64,000 bases of DNA from Voacanga thouarsii. Lineage: Eukaryota > Streptophyta > Magnoliopsida > Gentianales > Apocynaceae. This document shows, piece after piece, positions 48,360 to 60,298 of the stretch. The notes below the pieces were generated by a model, which was not told the origin of the DNA, ran no database searches, and was given only the letters and a program-made list of their open reading frames with translations. A program made the position numbers and the translations under genes. Each line of letters opens with the position of its first letter. The first letter of the stretch is position 1. The DNA lies in NCBI GenBank assembly GCA_026120185.1, contig JANUWF010001719.1, positions 682,001 through 746,000 of the forward strand. Reading direction: 5' to 3'.

Positions 48360-48850
48360 AAAGTATAATACGACAACTATAGCCGTCATATTTGATTGTA
48401 TGTCACAGTGGTATTTTTATCAAATACGACAGTTAAAAAGGCGTCGTATTTGATAGCCGTCATATTTGCTTTTCAAATACGACGGTTCTAAACCGTCGTA
48501 TTATACACAAATACGACGACTGCAAATGTTCGTATGTGTGTTCTCAAATACGACAGTTCGAAGTCGTTGCGAATAAATACGACAGTTTGAAGTCGTCGTA
48601 TTTGATACACAAATACGATGGTTATATTTACCTAATACGACGATTTTTCAAACCGTGTCAATAAATCTTTTGACTAATAAAAAACGATCCTTTTAGATAG
48701 CTATTGTATTTGACCGTCGTATTAGCCTAATACGACGATTTTGTAACTGTTGTCGAACAAAAGTGACAAGATTTATTACGATGGCTTAATAACCGTCATT
48801 TAGCTGTCGTATTGCAAATACGACAGCTCTCGGTCAACTACGACGAGGTC
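48360..48850. repeat. CACTA subterminal repeats (AATACGACGG family)
   Basis: More than fifteen copies, in both orientations, of AATACGACRGTT or its complement, often paired as near palindromes with CCGTCGTATT. Such clusters bind the transposase accessory protein at CACTA ends. Confidence 0.85.
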
Positions 48851-48959
48851 CTTATTTTAGTAGTGTATGAAGAATTTACATTTAAGTTCATTTAATGTAA
48901 ATTTAAATATATGGAATACATAGAATTAGTTTGATATGTTATGGGCTTGACATTCTATT

Positions 48960-50189
48960 TTGAGGTATTGTCATGTCACCTTACAGACACAGTGCGTGAC
49001 AATAATAGACAATGATACAGATGTTAAAAGCAAAATCACACCCTTCTCCTATCAAGCCTTGTCATGCTTGCCACCATTGCCCTGGTTTATGTCTTCTCAA
49101 GATCTGGCTAATCCTATGAGGCAGGATTTGAGACACTTGTATATATTCTGTATGGATCCTCTGAGATGCAAGAATATTGATGATGCATTGCACCGTAGGG
49201 CTCTTCCCAATGGAAATTTCGAGGTAGGATGATGTTACTAGCTTTGTTCAACCTAGAATGGTAATGAGATTGCTCAAAGAGCCACCTCATTGGCCTTTGA
49301 GCGTCGCATGGGCATCCTTCCAAAAGTTCTATGAGAAGATATATGCTCTCTTCATGCTGGTGTGGAGAAGGTAGCTTTCTCAGTTATTTGGGAAATAACT
49401 CCTAAAGCTCAAATTATTACTACAAGATATACGAAATGTGTAATCAAGAATTGTGCAACTTTATCTTATGTGTAAGCTCAAGCAACGATGATTTAGCAAA
49501 AAAAAAAAAAAACCTCAAGCAACGATGGACGATAATGGGTTGGTAGATACAATAAGTACAAATTTGCAAATTTTGAATATTTTAGCAAAGACAAAGACGT
49601 ATTGAGAGAGGAGCCAGGATCACATTAATTTCAGAAAGTCATGATCCATTTGATGAAGGATGGGAAGTTAAGCAAATGATTGGAGAGTTGATGCTTGCAA
49701 CTAATGTTTCAGTTGCTGAAAAATTTTTGAAACATTTGCCGGTGTATAAGGTGTTCTCCAATGAAGAAGAGATTGGAACCCTTGCTTTGAATTGTTGCTA
49801 GTGTTAGTGTGAGTTTGGATATAACTTCATCAAAAAATCTAGTTGAATCACTTGATTGTGCTATGGGTAATGATCCTTACATTGATAATTTGATTCGTAC
49901 ACTCGCAATTAGATGTATGAGTCAAGCAGTGTATTTCTGCAGTGGTGAACTCACTCCTGAATATAGCCATTACAATCTTGCAGTTGCTGTGTATACCCAT
50001 TTTACTTCTCCAAACAAAAGATATGCCGATATCATTGCTCACCGTCTAATTGAAGCAACGTTAGGGATAATCAGCAATAGAGATATCTTGCAGAACCAAC
50101 ATCGGATTAGCACTCTTGCTAACAATCTAAATCAACGTCATTGGAGTGGCAAAGCATGCAAGTATTGGTTAATCCTCGCATATGTATGA
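48960..50189 (+). pseudogene. RRP44/DIS3 exosome exoribonuclease, intronless pseudogene
   Basis: RNase II-family segments follow one another without introns: DVKSKITPFSYQALSCLPPL, PWFMSSQDLANPMRQDLRH, CKNIDDALHRRALPNGNFEV, DVTSFVQPR, DICSLHAGVEKVAFSVIWEI, ATLSYV, GELMLATNVSVAEKFLK, then RTLAIRCMSQAVYFCSGELT, YTHFTSPNKRYADIIAHRLI and STLANNLNQRH. The expected Asp-rich catalytic motif appears as CKNIDDALH, where functional proteins have CKDIDDALH. Stops and frameshifts lie near 49235-49260, 49347, 49470, 49590 and 49800. Missing introns suggest a retrocopy. It starts ~95 bp after the CACTA end. Confidence 0.85.
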
Positions 50190-51365
50190 TCCTATTTTTG
50201 TACTCAGTTTGAGAAATATATATATACCATTGTGTGATCATATTTTTGTACTCGGTTTGGAAAAGTAAATAATGAAACGAAAGTGATTCGACATTTTTTA
50301 TATCGCTTGATGTTTGAGGGTGAATTGATAGTTCTGTCTAATCTGAGTTGAAATTTGAAATTAGATATAGACATTATAGATTTTCTTGTATTTTTTTTGT
50401 GAATATAATAATTTAACGATTTGATTATTTAATTAGTAATTTAAGATATCAAAGATTAAATATACCATAATTGTTAGTAATTGCAATCTAAGTCAATAAC
50501 ATAACATTTGTTTTTTCTCATCTCATATGTTATTGGCAGGAAATGAAAATTGAACTCACACGTAAATAAATAATTTGTTCTTAACTATTGAACTAAAACT
50601 TTGAAATATTTAGCCAAAAAAAAAATAATAATACTTTATAACGAACTCAACTATTGAGTATGAGACTTACAAAGGGATCCAATCCGCAAAATTTACTCCT
50701 GTAAATGTTGTTATGGTTGGAAAAATAATACCAAATAGAGGGAACTATTTGAGCCAAAAGTTTAGCTACTGAATACTTAATTTCAATTTAAAAAGAAATG
50801 AAATGAAGGGGAAAAGAAACTTTAACTCTTAAACAAAGAGGAAAAAAAAAACACAAGTTAACTTTGTCTAGATTTACAAGACCTCTAATTCTAATATGAA
50901 GATAATTTATTGATGACAATAAAAAAAAATTACAATTTGGATGACAGATTGTAAATTTCTGTTTCCTTGAAAATCAATCTACAATTTATTTTAAAACTAG
51001 AGTAGTGAAGAAAGGATTTTGTGGGGAAAAAAGGAATTTTAATTTAATTTTTTAATTCTTTGCACATCAAGCTCATCATTTAAAATTATATTGGTGAAAA
51101 AAAAAATCAGTCCTCATCATGCATTCGCAAGCGGGCACTTGGTACGGTAGCCCAAAGCGAGCAGAGTTATCGAGATGCCCAATACACACATGCTTCCTGC
51201 CCAGCTTGCATGTAGGACACGATACAACAAGCGTGTCAACCCCAGGCAACTCAGCGACCCTCCAGCGGATATCCAACCTTCTTCCTCTCGTGAATATAGA
51301 AAAGCAAGCCTTATGGACAAGGGTCGTTATCTGTTGAGGGACAATCCATTAGAAAGAAGGAAAAA
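50190..51365. other. Intergenic DNA and LEA upstream region
   Basis: A short direct repeat (GATCMTATTTTTGTACTC at ~50188 and ~50238) lies just after the pseudogene. The last ~250 bp are less AT-rich and precede the LEA gene. Open frames at 51076-51390 on both strands look like promoter/leader sequence, not genes. Confidence 0.5.
51118..51123 (+). promoter_or_regulatory. RY (Sph) element CATGCA upstream of the LEA gene
   Basis: CATGCA lies about 245 bp before the LEA start, with a related GCATGT at ~51210. RY elements are bound by B3 factors (ABI3/FUS3) in seed genes, fitting a LEA promoter. A 6-base match alone is weak evidence. Confidence 0.3.
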
Positions 51366-51816
51366 ATGCAGGGTGTTAAAGAGAAGGTGAGCAACGCAGC
51401 CGCAGCTGCACAGGAGCATGTTGATATCATGAAAGCCAAAGCTGAAGAAGTGGTCTCTTTTTCTAGCCCATCTTTAGTATGCTCAAACTTATAAATTTGC
51501 GTTTTTCACTTCGTTTGATCACCGTGTCTGTTAATAATCGTAGGCAGAGAAAGCAACTGCAACCACAAAGGAAGAGAGAAAAATGGCAGTGGAGAAAAGG
51601 AAAGCAAAAGAGGCTGAAGCACAGATGCGACACCAAGCCCACGCTGAAAATGCAGCGGAGAGGCTGCGGGAAAAGCATTCCCGACACGCTCTCGGTCATC
51701 ATGATCCTGCTTATGGAGCTCAAGGACAGCCGGTTGGCACTGCAGTTCCGACGACTGGAGTTCCGGCTCCTACTTATCCTCTAGGAGGTCAGCCTCCTGT
51801 TTACCACAAAAAATAA
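51366..51816 (+). CDS. Group 1 late embryogenesis abundant protein (LEA_1 / LEA4 type)
   Basis: Two exons, 51366-51449 (donor possibly at 51453 instead; both keep the frame) and 51544-51816, give 118 or 119 residues. The N-terminal half is a charged, Ala/Lys/Glu-rich helix region (MQGVKEKVSNAAAAAQEHVD, then KAKAEE, ATATTKEERKMAVEKRKAKE, EAQMRHQAHAENAAERLR). The C-terminal half is disordered and rich in Gly, Pro, His and Tyr (HHDPAYGAQGQP, PLGGQPPVYHKK). There are no Cys or Trp residues, as usual for these dehydration-protective proteins of seeds and stressed tissue. The nearest Arabidopsis relatives by position and structure would be LEA4-1/LEA4-2. Start chosen at the first ATG giving the family N-terminus. 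Confidence 0.9.
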
Positions 51817-52325
51817 CGGTAGCTAGGTTTCCCAAGACACAGTTTATGTATAGTTTTTGAGTGGTTTTCGGTTCAGAACTTTTTCTCGAGTGCTTATGTT
51901 CATTATATCCATAAACTCTATTTTTTAACCTCTTATCTTCTCTTCTTCCTGTGCCCAGATCAAGTCGAGTGTGAAAAGTTTGTGCTACCCTATAAAAATA
52001 AAAAGCAGACTAAAATTTAATTGACTCCGTCGACTCACAGTTTTCAGTTCGTGTACATAAATTCTTTGACAACAGGAGTTAAGTGTTACATTCACCCTAG
52101 TACATAAACTGCTTACCACCTCTGTAGTGAACTTCAAAAGGCCATGATTTGAGAAGGGACATCAAGAACCGAAAGGAGAATAGTTTCAAGGAGTTCAAAT
52201 GGAATGATCAAATTAAAACACATTAAGTCACTACAAATTAATCCAACATGAATTGCATGAGTGTAACTTAGTAAATATCAAGAACTCCATTGTCTCTCCT
52301 CCCCCCCCCTCTCAGGGGTGCTATA
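51817..52325. other. Convergent 3' region of the LEA gene and its neighbour
   Basis: AT-rich sequence between the LEA stop (+) and the stop of the minus-strand gene ending at 52326. No gene seen. Confidence 0.6.
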
Positions 52326-55300
52326 TTACACCCAGTCCAATCTACCTTGGGATTCCACACCCAGTTGAATTTTACCAGCATTCGTGCGCACCTGGTTCCT
52401 TGTCTTTGCGGGCCTGGTGTTGTATTTTACTTGAAAACTTGGCAACGGCCGTTGATGCTCTTCAAAACTCTCAGATTTTTCTGGTAAAATTTCCTCAAGG
52501 AACTCGTGTGCAACATCTCCATCTTCATCCATTCTAAGACGCCTGGCATACCATCTGAAGCCCTGAGCCATCAGAAACGCAAATAATTAAAAGTGCAGAC
52601 ACCAATGAGATAGATACCATTCTACAACATTCATAGATTAGCCCTGTCCTTTGTTTGTGCTAGATGGCTTTACAGAACCTTTCACATTAAATGGATGCCA
52701 CTAATGGCAGCCATTACAGAGCAATATCAACACAAAGTAAAGTTTCTACTATCAATAACCTGTCAATCTATCAGAAGGAAATTAATATTGGTTCTCGCAG
52801 TGTTGTCAAGGCTAGGCGTTTTATAAGAATAGCGCCCCAAGAACCTTCAGGCGAGGCTAATTCATAAGGCGTGGGCTTTTTTGCGCCTTGCTCAACTTTT
52901 TCATTAGCTTCAGGCACATTTCAGGCGCAACTGAGAAAAAAACTGACTTTCCAGCTTCTATTCTCTGCTGAAAAGGCTAGAAGGCTTATTAAAAATCTAA
53001 ACTTTATTTACTGCCTTGAGAATAGGAGATAAAATCAGTCAAAAAACAGTCAAGACCAATTAGAATCCCATTAAACCTCTAAACAAGATAAATGCCTAGA
53101 AAATAGAAGATTCAATTAAAATAAATTTTAAAGTCAAATAGACTTAAAAGTGATTGGTATAAATGTAGAAGTGTACTTTTTAAGCTTGTACATATTCTAA
53201 CATAGTGTGTGCGCGCCTAACTTTATTGGGCGTGCACCTTTTTTTTTTTTGCACTTCGCGCCTAGGTTATACGAGGGCCCTAAGCGCCTTGAACATGCCT
53301 CTCGCCCTTGACAACACTGGGTTCTCCAACCAGCATCATTGTAAATCCTTGAAGTGGCATCTTCATTAATTCTAAAGCGAGACATTCAATAAAATAAAAT
53401 TTCTATTTCTTCTTTTTGATTAATAAGAATGAGGCAAAAATGGGACAAATGCGGCAGCAAACTCAAATAACTAAAATTCGGGTAATATCAACAGTGGAAA
53501 ACTAAATAAAAATGAAACTTCACATAGTGCTGACATAAGAGATTAGTATATTACCATAATCAATGCACGCTAATCTCAGAAGTTAGATTCATTAGTATAT
53601 TAGTAACCTATATCGCCTCTTTGAATTAAATAACGCAAGTTTACAATATCTTAATATACACCACAAAGACAGAGGAACGGGAAAGAAGGTAAATACTCTT
53701 TCCATCCACAAATAATTGATCTAATTTTTTTTTTTTATTTGTCTAAAAATAACTATCGACTTTCTAAATGTAAGTTGTATTTAATTATTTTTTTTCAATT
53801 TTACTTTTAGCACAATTTTCTATCAATTAATTAGTATTATAATTACTCATATTGAAATTATTTTAACCAATAATAAAATCACGTTATCCCATAAAAATTT
53901 TCAAAAGTGTAATTTAATGAGGTGATATAGGTGAAAATAAGACTCTAAAAGAAAGAGTGGGAAGAGAAAGACAAATGACATAAGTGAGAAGAAAGAAACA
54001 TATGTAATTATTCGAGTGATGTAATTAAAGAAGTGGTGGGATTCAAATTAATGAAGTGAGAAAGATAATAAAAATACTCTAAAGGGTACAGTGGATATTT
54101 TAATTATCTTTGCTATAGAATTCCACAATTTCTTAATATGCGTAATTTTTACAATTAGGCTAATTATTTGTAGACGGAGAAAGTAGTTAATAGCGACCAA
54201 GAAAGACGCAAAAGTACACAATGGTCAGCAATTATGTTTTCAACTTTCTTTGAGTTCACGAAGTTAACCTGTGCTACCCACTTCTGAAAACATTCAGAAA
54301 AGCAACTCGATAGCTGCCAAATAGCTTATTCCTGTGATACATCAATGCCCAAATGCAATTGAAGCAAACTAAGTTAAACTAAGGTAAGATCTCAAAGTAT
54401 ACAGACAGGCCTTATTCCAACAAGCCTAGTTGTACTGGACGGCATACTCCTTTTATCCTATTATGATAATCTAGGCATAATTCACTTGCTGCAACAAACA
54501 CTACCCTGTCAGTCACGTGCATGATATTATTTAGAGTTTTCCCGTTGAAATCATAGTATAGATTGTCTTGGCCATTTCTTAGACCTCTAGCCTTAGAACT
54601 AATAGGTGTAGGGCCAACTTTTTCCAAGTATTAATGTATACATCGTATGATGCATGCTGATTTTAGTTTTAGTAGTGCAAAGAAAACATCAACAACAAAA
54701 TTAAGCTTTAATCTCAAGAAACTTAGAGTTGCTTACATGAATCAATATATACCTATATGTGGTCATTCACAAAAGTCTTCGCCCTCCACTTCTTTCTATC
54801 TACCGCCAGACTTCATCCAAATCTAAAAAAAATATATCTCTTCTAATCACTTCTCTCCATATAGTCTTACGCCTGCCTCTACTTATGTCTAACCTATCCT
54901 ATATCCATCCCTCAATTCTCCTAACAGAAGTATCTCTCATTCTTCCCTGTATATGTTCAGACCAACGCAAGTGATTTTCTCTTATGTTATCTTTAATAGA
55001 TGCTACTCCCACTTTTTTCAAATTGTTTCGTTCCTTACTCTATTCTTTCTAGTATGCCAGCACATCTACCATAATATACACATCTTAGCTACCTTTATTT
55101 TGTAAATATAATACCTTTTAACTGCCCAACATTCCGTATCATATTATAAAGCAGATCTTACAGCTATTTTATAGAACATTCCCTTTAGGCTCAAAGGCAT
55201 ATTACGGTCACATAGAATACCAGTTGTACTCCATTTCAACTAACCCTACCTTAACTCAATGTGTCACGTCACTATCAAGCTCTCCATTTTTCTAATAATA

Positions 55301-58300
55301 GATCCTAGATATCAAAAGTAGTCATCTACCGGTATATCCCTATCATCCAAAGTTACATTTTGATCTGTATTTCTGCTAGTATTGAACTTGCATTCTATAT
55401 ACTTCGTTTTACTTCTACTGATTCTAAAACCCTTATCTTCCAAACGTCTGTCGCCACAACTCCAATTTAGCATTCACACCGACTCTAGTCTCATCAATCA
55501 ACACAATATCATTAATAAACAACATACACCATTGCATAACCTCCTGTAGAGCACAAGTCAATTCATCCATAATGGTCACGAAAAGGAAAGGACTAAGTGT
55601 TGATCCTTGATGTACTTTGACAGTAATAGAGAACTCTGCGGTCACTCTACCATGACTCCTCATACTTGTACATTCTCCACCATACGTATCTTTAATGAGG
55701 GTAATATACTTCTGTGACACACAATTTTTTTTTACAATAAATCATATTTTGACCAAAAATGAAAACACAAAACTATGCTTTTTATTCTCCATGTTCATCA
55801 AACGTTTAAGTTCTTGAATTGTATCATGCTATTATTACCCAATATTCCTGAATGGATATAATTATATCCATAGTTTGTATGGAGATCTTGTCAAATGAAG
55901 ATTAGATTCTCTTCATGTAGTCAAGACACAATTTCTGTAGTAGGCAGAAAAATGGGTTTGCTAAAGCACATGATAAACTCATGGAATTAGTTGGAGCTAT
56001 TAATAAAAAATAAGGTTTATATGTTATTCCTCCAAACTTAGTAGGGCATAACAATGGCTTGGATACTACTGTAGCTCTTTTTGTAGCATTTAAAAGTTGT
56101 GTTGAGCAATAGATCAACCAATGTTTATTTGTCATTAGAACAAAGTATGTAAAGCACAAAACACATCGAAGTTCAAGTTAAAACCACGGAATACTGGAGG
56201 CGTGCAAAAACCAAATAGCTACTGTTTCAACATCACTTGAAATTCCGAGTCCACATTAAGTTTCAATTTATGCTTACTAGAAGAAGATGTCCAAACTTTA
56301 TATTGGGGGAAAAAGGAATAGAACTCGTTAAACAAAGTCCTAAAAAGTAAAATCCAACTCCCCATAAAATACCAGACATAATTCAGTCAAACTTGGAGAC
56401 ATGTGACACAATCCCTGGATGAGAAAAGAATTTTGCAGGTTTACAAAGTGTATCACCATAAACACTGATAAACCTATGGGAAAACTAAGACCCAATATGA
56501 ACTTTTTAAAGACCAATTCAACCTACAAGACACTGGGGGCTAACCAACTCACAACATACACACATATTGACCATTTAATCAAATCTCTCATTATGAGCTA
56601 CTACTTCGCTATTTAGTAGTTTAGTTAACAAGCAACATTACCCTGTTATCGATGTAAGGCTGCTGGGTTTTGTAGATCAGATTTTCATGTTTAGATTCAA
56701 TAGCATGCTCAACTAGATGTTGTTTAAATTGTGGACTTTGTGTCCACAAATTCATGAGGAACATTAAGAGAAATTATTGGACTACGATTAATGGTCAGCA
56801 ATCTGCCCATGTCCCAAAAGGAAGAATTCGGAGAGATTCTCCATTTCCAGAAAACATCAAATACACAAACAATTGGAAGTTCAAATGCAAAGCTAGTTCT
56901 CAAGAATTTTTGTGAAGGTAAACTGGAAAATATCTTCTAATCCCAATGGGGGATATGTGTGAAAGACCATTAAATAGAAACAGATGCACTTTCAGTCTTA
57001 TCTTTAAGATAACCAGTACAAAACTTTCAGTAGACTTGCCACCCAGAAGATCTTCCAGCTTCCTTGTTTAAATAAGTCAAGCAAGCCACTTAAACGAACC
57101 AAAAATTAAAAAAACACAATTGATTAACTTGATAATACAGGAAACATGAATTAAAATTTTATGGCCTCATCATACATGTTCAATTCTTATCATCTCTTTC
57201 TTCTGTGGTTATTTCTTTATTGAATCTCACATATATAAAGCATCACACTGAAATATTTTCAATATGCCCTTCTTTAAAAATCCAACACCTAGAGGCAAGA
57301 TGCTTAAAGTTTCTCAGTCCCCAATGCATGAAGGACTATTAGAGGAGAATTGGTCTCCCCAACTAAATGAAAAAGGAGTAGCTAACAATCATCAGCCAAG
57401 AGTAGACAGAAGTCAGTGGGTTTAGTAGAACTAGCCGTCCAATTATAGCATGCATAGTTTTTATGTCAGAGAGATATCAAAAGATCACATTACAGCAAAG
57501 ATAGCAAAAGAAAATGAAGAAAGCTCCTCAGTTTCAATAACTGATGCAAAAGCTCTTGAAATTATTGTTCTAATAATTTATCTATGCTTTGACAAGTTTT
57601 GTTTAAAAAACAACGAGATATATCAGAACTTTGGCAAACAGAAAAACCAATATGTAAAACATTGGCAAGTTCAACTTGTAGTACATAAATACACCAAAGA
57701 TCTCACATACACGATGAGACAATCTATCTAAGCATAATAAAATCCATTAATATCTGACTAAGTATAAGCTTTTGCAGCTGATTTTCAATACACAGTAATA
57801 TTTTCCACTTAAAAAAGAAAAGTAAAGAAATTATATGAGCAGCAGTTTCAAGCCTTAACACTTTCTATTCTCACTCAAATTCCTTTACCAATGATAGAGA
57901 CTCTTCAATTTACCATAACGTGTTTGATAAATCAAAACCTCAAAATCCACTGCGTGAGATATTACAACTATCAGATTCTTCCACTTATATATATATTAGT
58001 ATAATTTACATATATATTTTTAAAAAAGAGTCAAATCCTTTCCAATATTTCTAATTAAATTTAACTGCTTTAAGCAACTTCATCAATTTAGAAATAGAAT
58101 TTTGTTATCTCACAATTTAGATGCAACAGAGAGAAGTAGTGCGCAAAGGAAGTAAGAGGTAAAAGGAAAAATCTGGAGCTTTTCAACCTGAACGCCACCG
58201 TCGCCGAAGCTACAAGGGACAAAGAGTGGTCCAGGCGGAGGTCTATCAACAGGAACTTGTACAGAGACACCAAAGCCTTTGCGCGGAAGATGCTGAGCTG

Positions 58301-58418
58301 CGGCTGCAGCAGCTGATGCTGAACTTGATACACTGTCTTGTTCCTCTTCGTCTTTCAATTCTTCTGCTTCATCTTTAATAAACCCTAAGAAACTCCCTAT
58401 TTTCCGAAACAACCCCAT
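52326..58418 (-). CDS. Conserved plant protein of unknown function
   Basis: Two exons: 58418-58188 (77 codons) and 52562-52326 (78 codons and stop), joined at GDGGVQ|GFRWYARRLR with GT-AG sites, giving 155 residues. The N-terminus MGLFRKIGSFLGFIKDEAEE is short and basic-hydrophobic, followed by an acidic/Ser/Ala-rich linker, RKGFGVSVQVPVDRPPPGP, and a C-terminal block RRLRMDEDGDVAHEFLEEIL, SFQVKYNTRPAKTRNQV, then ESQGRLDWV. I recall similar proteins across land plants but no known function. Both exons are clean. The single intron is about 5.6 kb because of inserted transposons. Confidence 0.8.
52798..53319. mobile_element. hAT-like MITE in the intron
   Basis: Inverted ends CAGTGTTGTCAAGG and CCCTTGACAACACTG, flanked by GGTTCTCG / GGTTCTCC, an 8-bp target duplication with one mismatch. 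The interior has GCGCC/GGCGC-rich motifs and no coding sequence. Confidence 0.85.
53696..54183. mobile_element. Stowaway-like MITE in the intron
   Basis: Ends CTCTTTCCATCCACAAATAA and TTATTTGTAGACGGAGAAAG are inverted copies with mismatches, flanked by TA on both sides. 488 bp, AT-rich, non-coding. Confidence 0.75.
54400..55725 (-). pseudogene. LINE retrotransposon relic (reverse transcriptase C-terminal part)
   Basis: Minus-strand reading gives YITLIKDTYGGECTSMRS, then VKVHQGSTLSPFLFVTIMDE, LTCALQEVMQWCMLFINDIV and LIDETRVGVNAKLELWRQTF. This is the LINE reverse transcriptase palm, with the catalytic FADD seen as FIND. Further on come ECKFNTS, VTLDDRDIPV, then RRIEGW and GRRKTIWREVIRRDI, matching the LINE C-terminus. 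Many stops. The 5' part is absent, typical of 5'-truncated LINEs. Confidence 0.8.
55726..58187 (-). other. Remainder of the 5.6-kb intron
   Basis: AT-rich intronic sequence between the LINE relic and exon 1 of the unknown-function gene. Short open frames (e.g. 55902-56159, 57450-57731) show no recognisable domain. Confidence 0.5.
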
Positions 58419-59008
58419 CCCTTTCTAGCTATACATAGATAGAGAGAGGGGTCTCCCGCCGGCGACGGTTGACAGATGTGGAATTTGGGAAAAAATGGAC
58501 GGTAATAGGATGATCGTTGTTGAGAGATAGTACCACTCCTTGCCGGCTACACCGGAGAGTCGGAGACGGACAGGATGATATTATTGTCGTGGAATTATCA
58601 AAAAATCAAATTAAAAATTAAAATTATTATCCCCTAATTAGATTTGGTGAATATGGAAAAAGACCCACCAAAATGGACCGGGGGCCGCGCAATTTCGGCG
58701 TGGAAATAGCGCGGCCTTTTCGCGGCCACGATCTACTGTACCCGGAATCGTGAGGCCCAAGAGAAGTCACGTTGCTCGTCTAAAGAAGAAGCCAAAACTA
58801 CCCAAGTTGAGCCAAGGAAACGGCTTCACTCTAAGCACAGGCCCTCTAATGGCTGGTATGTCCTTTTACTCTACTTTTTTAATTTCTCAAATTTTCAAAA
58901 TCACACCTAGATAGGGTCTAGATTTGTTTATATTTTTTTAATTATTTCAAATTATTTTGTGATATTTTTTATTCAATAACTAACTATTTCCCTTTCTATT
59001 TGATAGAT
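58419..59008. other. Promoter side of the unknown-function gene
   Basis: Includes the likely leader of the minus-strand gene and a GC-rich hairpin-forming stretch (GGCCGCGC at 58683-58690 and GCGCGGCC at 58709-58716). ATGGCTG followed by GTATGT at 58851 could be a tiny first coding exon of an unseen plus-strand gene, but no partner exon was found. Confidence 0.4.
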
Positions 59009-60298
59009 TGTGAAAAGTGTTTTTAGTGATTTTATACTGGAATTGGAGGATTTGAAGCAAAATTGTAAAATTTTAGTATAGACTCAGCGTCTACTCAACA
59101 TTGCTAACCCAACACCGACTTTAATCTGGAAAAACAGAGTAAATCGATGAAGTTTCAGTGCTGGACCGGGGTCACTCCAGATAAAGTGACCAGACGTCGG
59201 CCCAACTTTGTTTGTGGCAGTTTAGACTCCTATTGCTAATAAAATTGAGAATTTCCTAAGAAGTTTAATTGTTTTCAACCTATACTCGGCCCAGGATTTC
59301 TAGAGAACGTTTTTTGGCAGCCAAAAGACCTATTTAAACAAAAAAACAGTGAGGATTAACATATGAATTCAAGGGATCAAAGTTGAAGCCACTCATTGAA
59401 GAGGGATTCATCACTCAAATGAGAATTGTTTCAATAAAGTCTTTAAAGAAAGAGAAAGATGGCTTGTTTGTGAGTTATTTCTTAAACTTTTGTTTTCTTT
59501 TTCTTTGAACAATGATGAGAAGAACATTTTAATTGTATTTGAACATTATTTTTTGATTTATGATAATAAATTAATTTAGTCTTTTGTTCAATTAATTACT
59601 TTTATTGGTATTTGATTACTTATTTTTAATGGTGGGTTGATTGGATTGGACCATTCTTCTAATTAACTTGAGAAAGATGTTATGAGATAGTCTTCATTGC
59701 TCAATTCTTGATTTATTTTCTTAACTAACTCAAGCGAGAGAGGTTAAATCGAGATTAAGTAGACAAAAATTGTTATTTCACCTAGAGATGGGGGAATTAA
59801 TGAATTTCATATCCTTGTCACCTAGAAATAGGGATAATTATCAGGGATTTGTATTCTATGCATCTTTTTATTATCTTAGTGATACAGAGATGTCCATTGG
59901 AATTGATTAAGAGATAGTGAAGTCATAACTTGAGAAAGAGTGAATTCTATATTAAATTTCATGATACCAAGGAAAAGTGATTAATTGTGATAATTGCTAA
60001 TAGTTCATTGTCATGTTTTCAGGAGTAACTATTTAATTACATGTGCTTCTCTCCAAGAGTTGTATATATTTTATCTTTATTTTTATTTTTATTCTTTATC
60101 ACTCTAATTGGTAGGTTAAGCAGTGAATGCAAAGTAACTAGTGTATTCTTGTTCCTTGAGGATCGATGCTCTTTAATTCCCTATATTATGTTTAATTATG
60201 AGTGCATTTGCTTATATGTATGATTTGGAATTAATATTTTGATTGGGAATGGAAACAAAATTGCATAATTTTTATATACCCAAATTTAACGCATCACA
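59009..60298 (+). repeat. LTR-like sequence, possibly a solo Gypsy LTR
   Basis: Begins TGTGAAAAGTG and ends ATCACA, so the ends are a short inverted TGTGA/TCACA. The interior resembles LTRs of plant Gypsy elements (GGAATTGGAGGATTTGAAGC near the start, CCTTGAGGATCGATGCTC near the end). No matching 5-bp flanks and no internal coding region were found, so ends are uncertain. Confidence 0.4.

Larger units (their letters stand above)
45545..48865 (+). mobile_element. Decayed CACTA (En/Spm) transposon, 3' part
   Basis: Coding relics in the usual CACTA order are followed by a ~0.5-kb subterminal repeat region and an end that reads CACTACTAAAATAAGGACC on the opposite strand, finishing at 48865. The left end and the TNP2 transposase core were not found, so it is 5'-truncated or too decayed to trace. 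Confidence 0.85.

Noticed and set aside
51076..51390. Overlapping frames on both strands upstream of the LEA gene
   Set aside because: Less AT-rich promoter/leader sequence gives chance frames; none resembles a known protein.
58110..58187. Extension of exon 1 of the unknown-function gene to 58110
   Set aside because: The conserved join GDGGVQ|GFRWYA requires the donor at 58187-58186; the rest is intron read-through.
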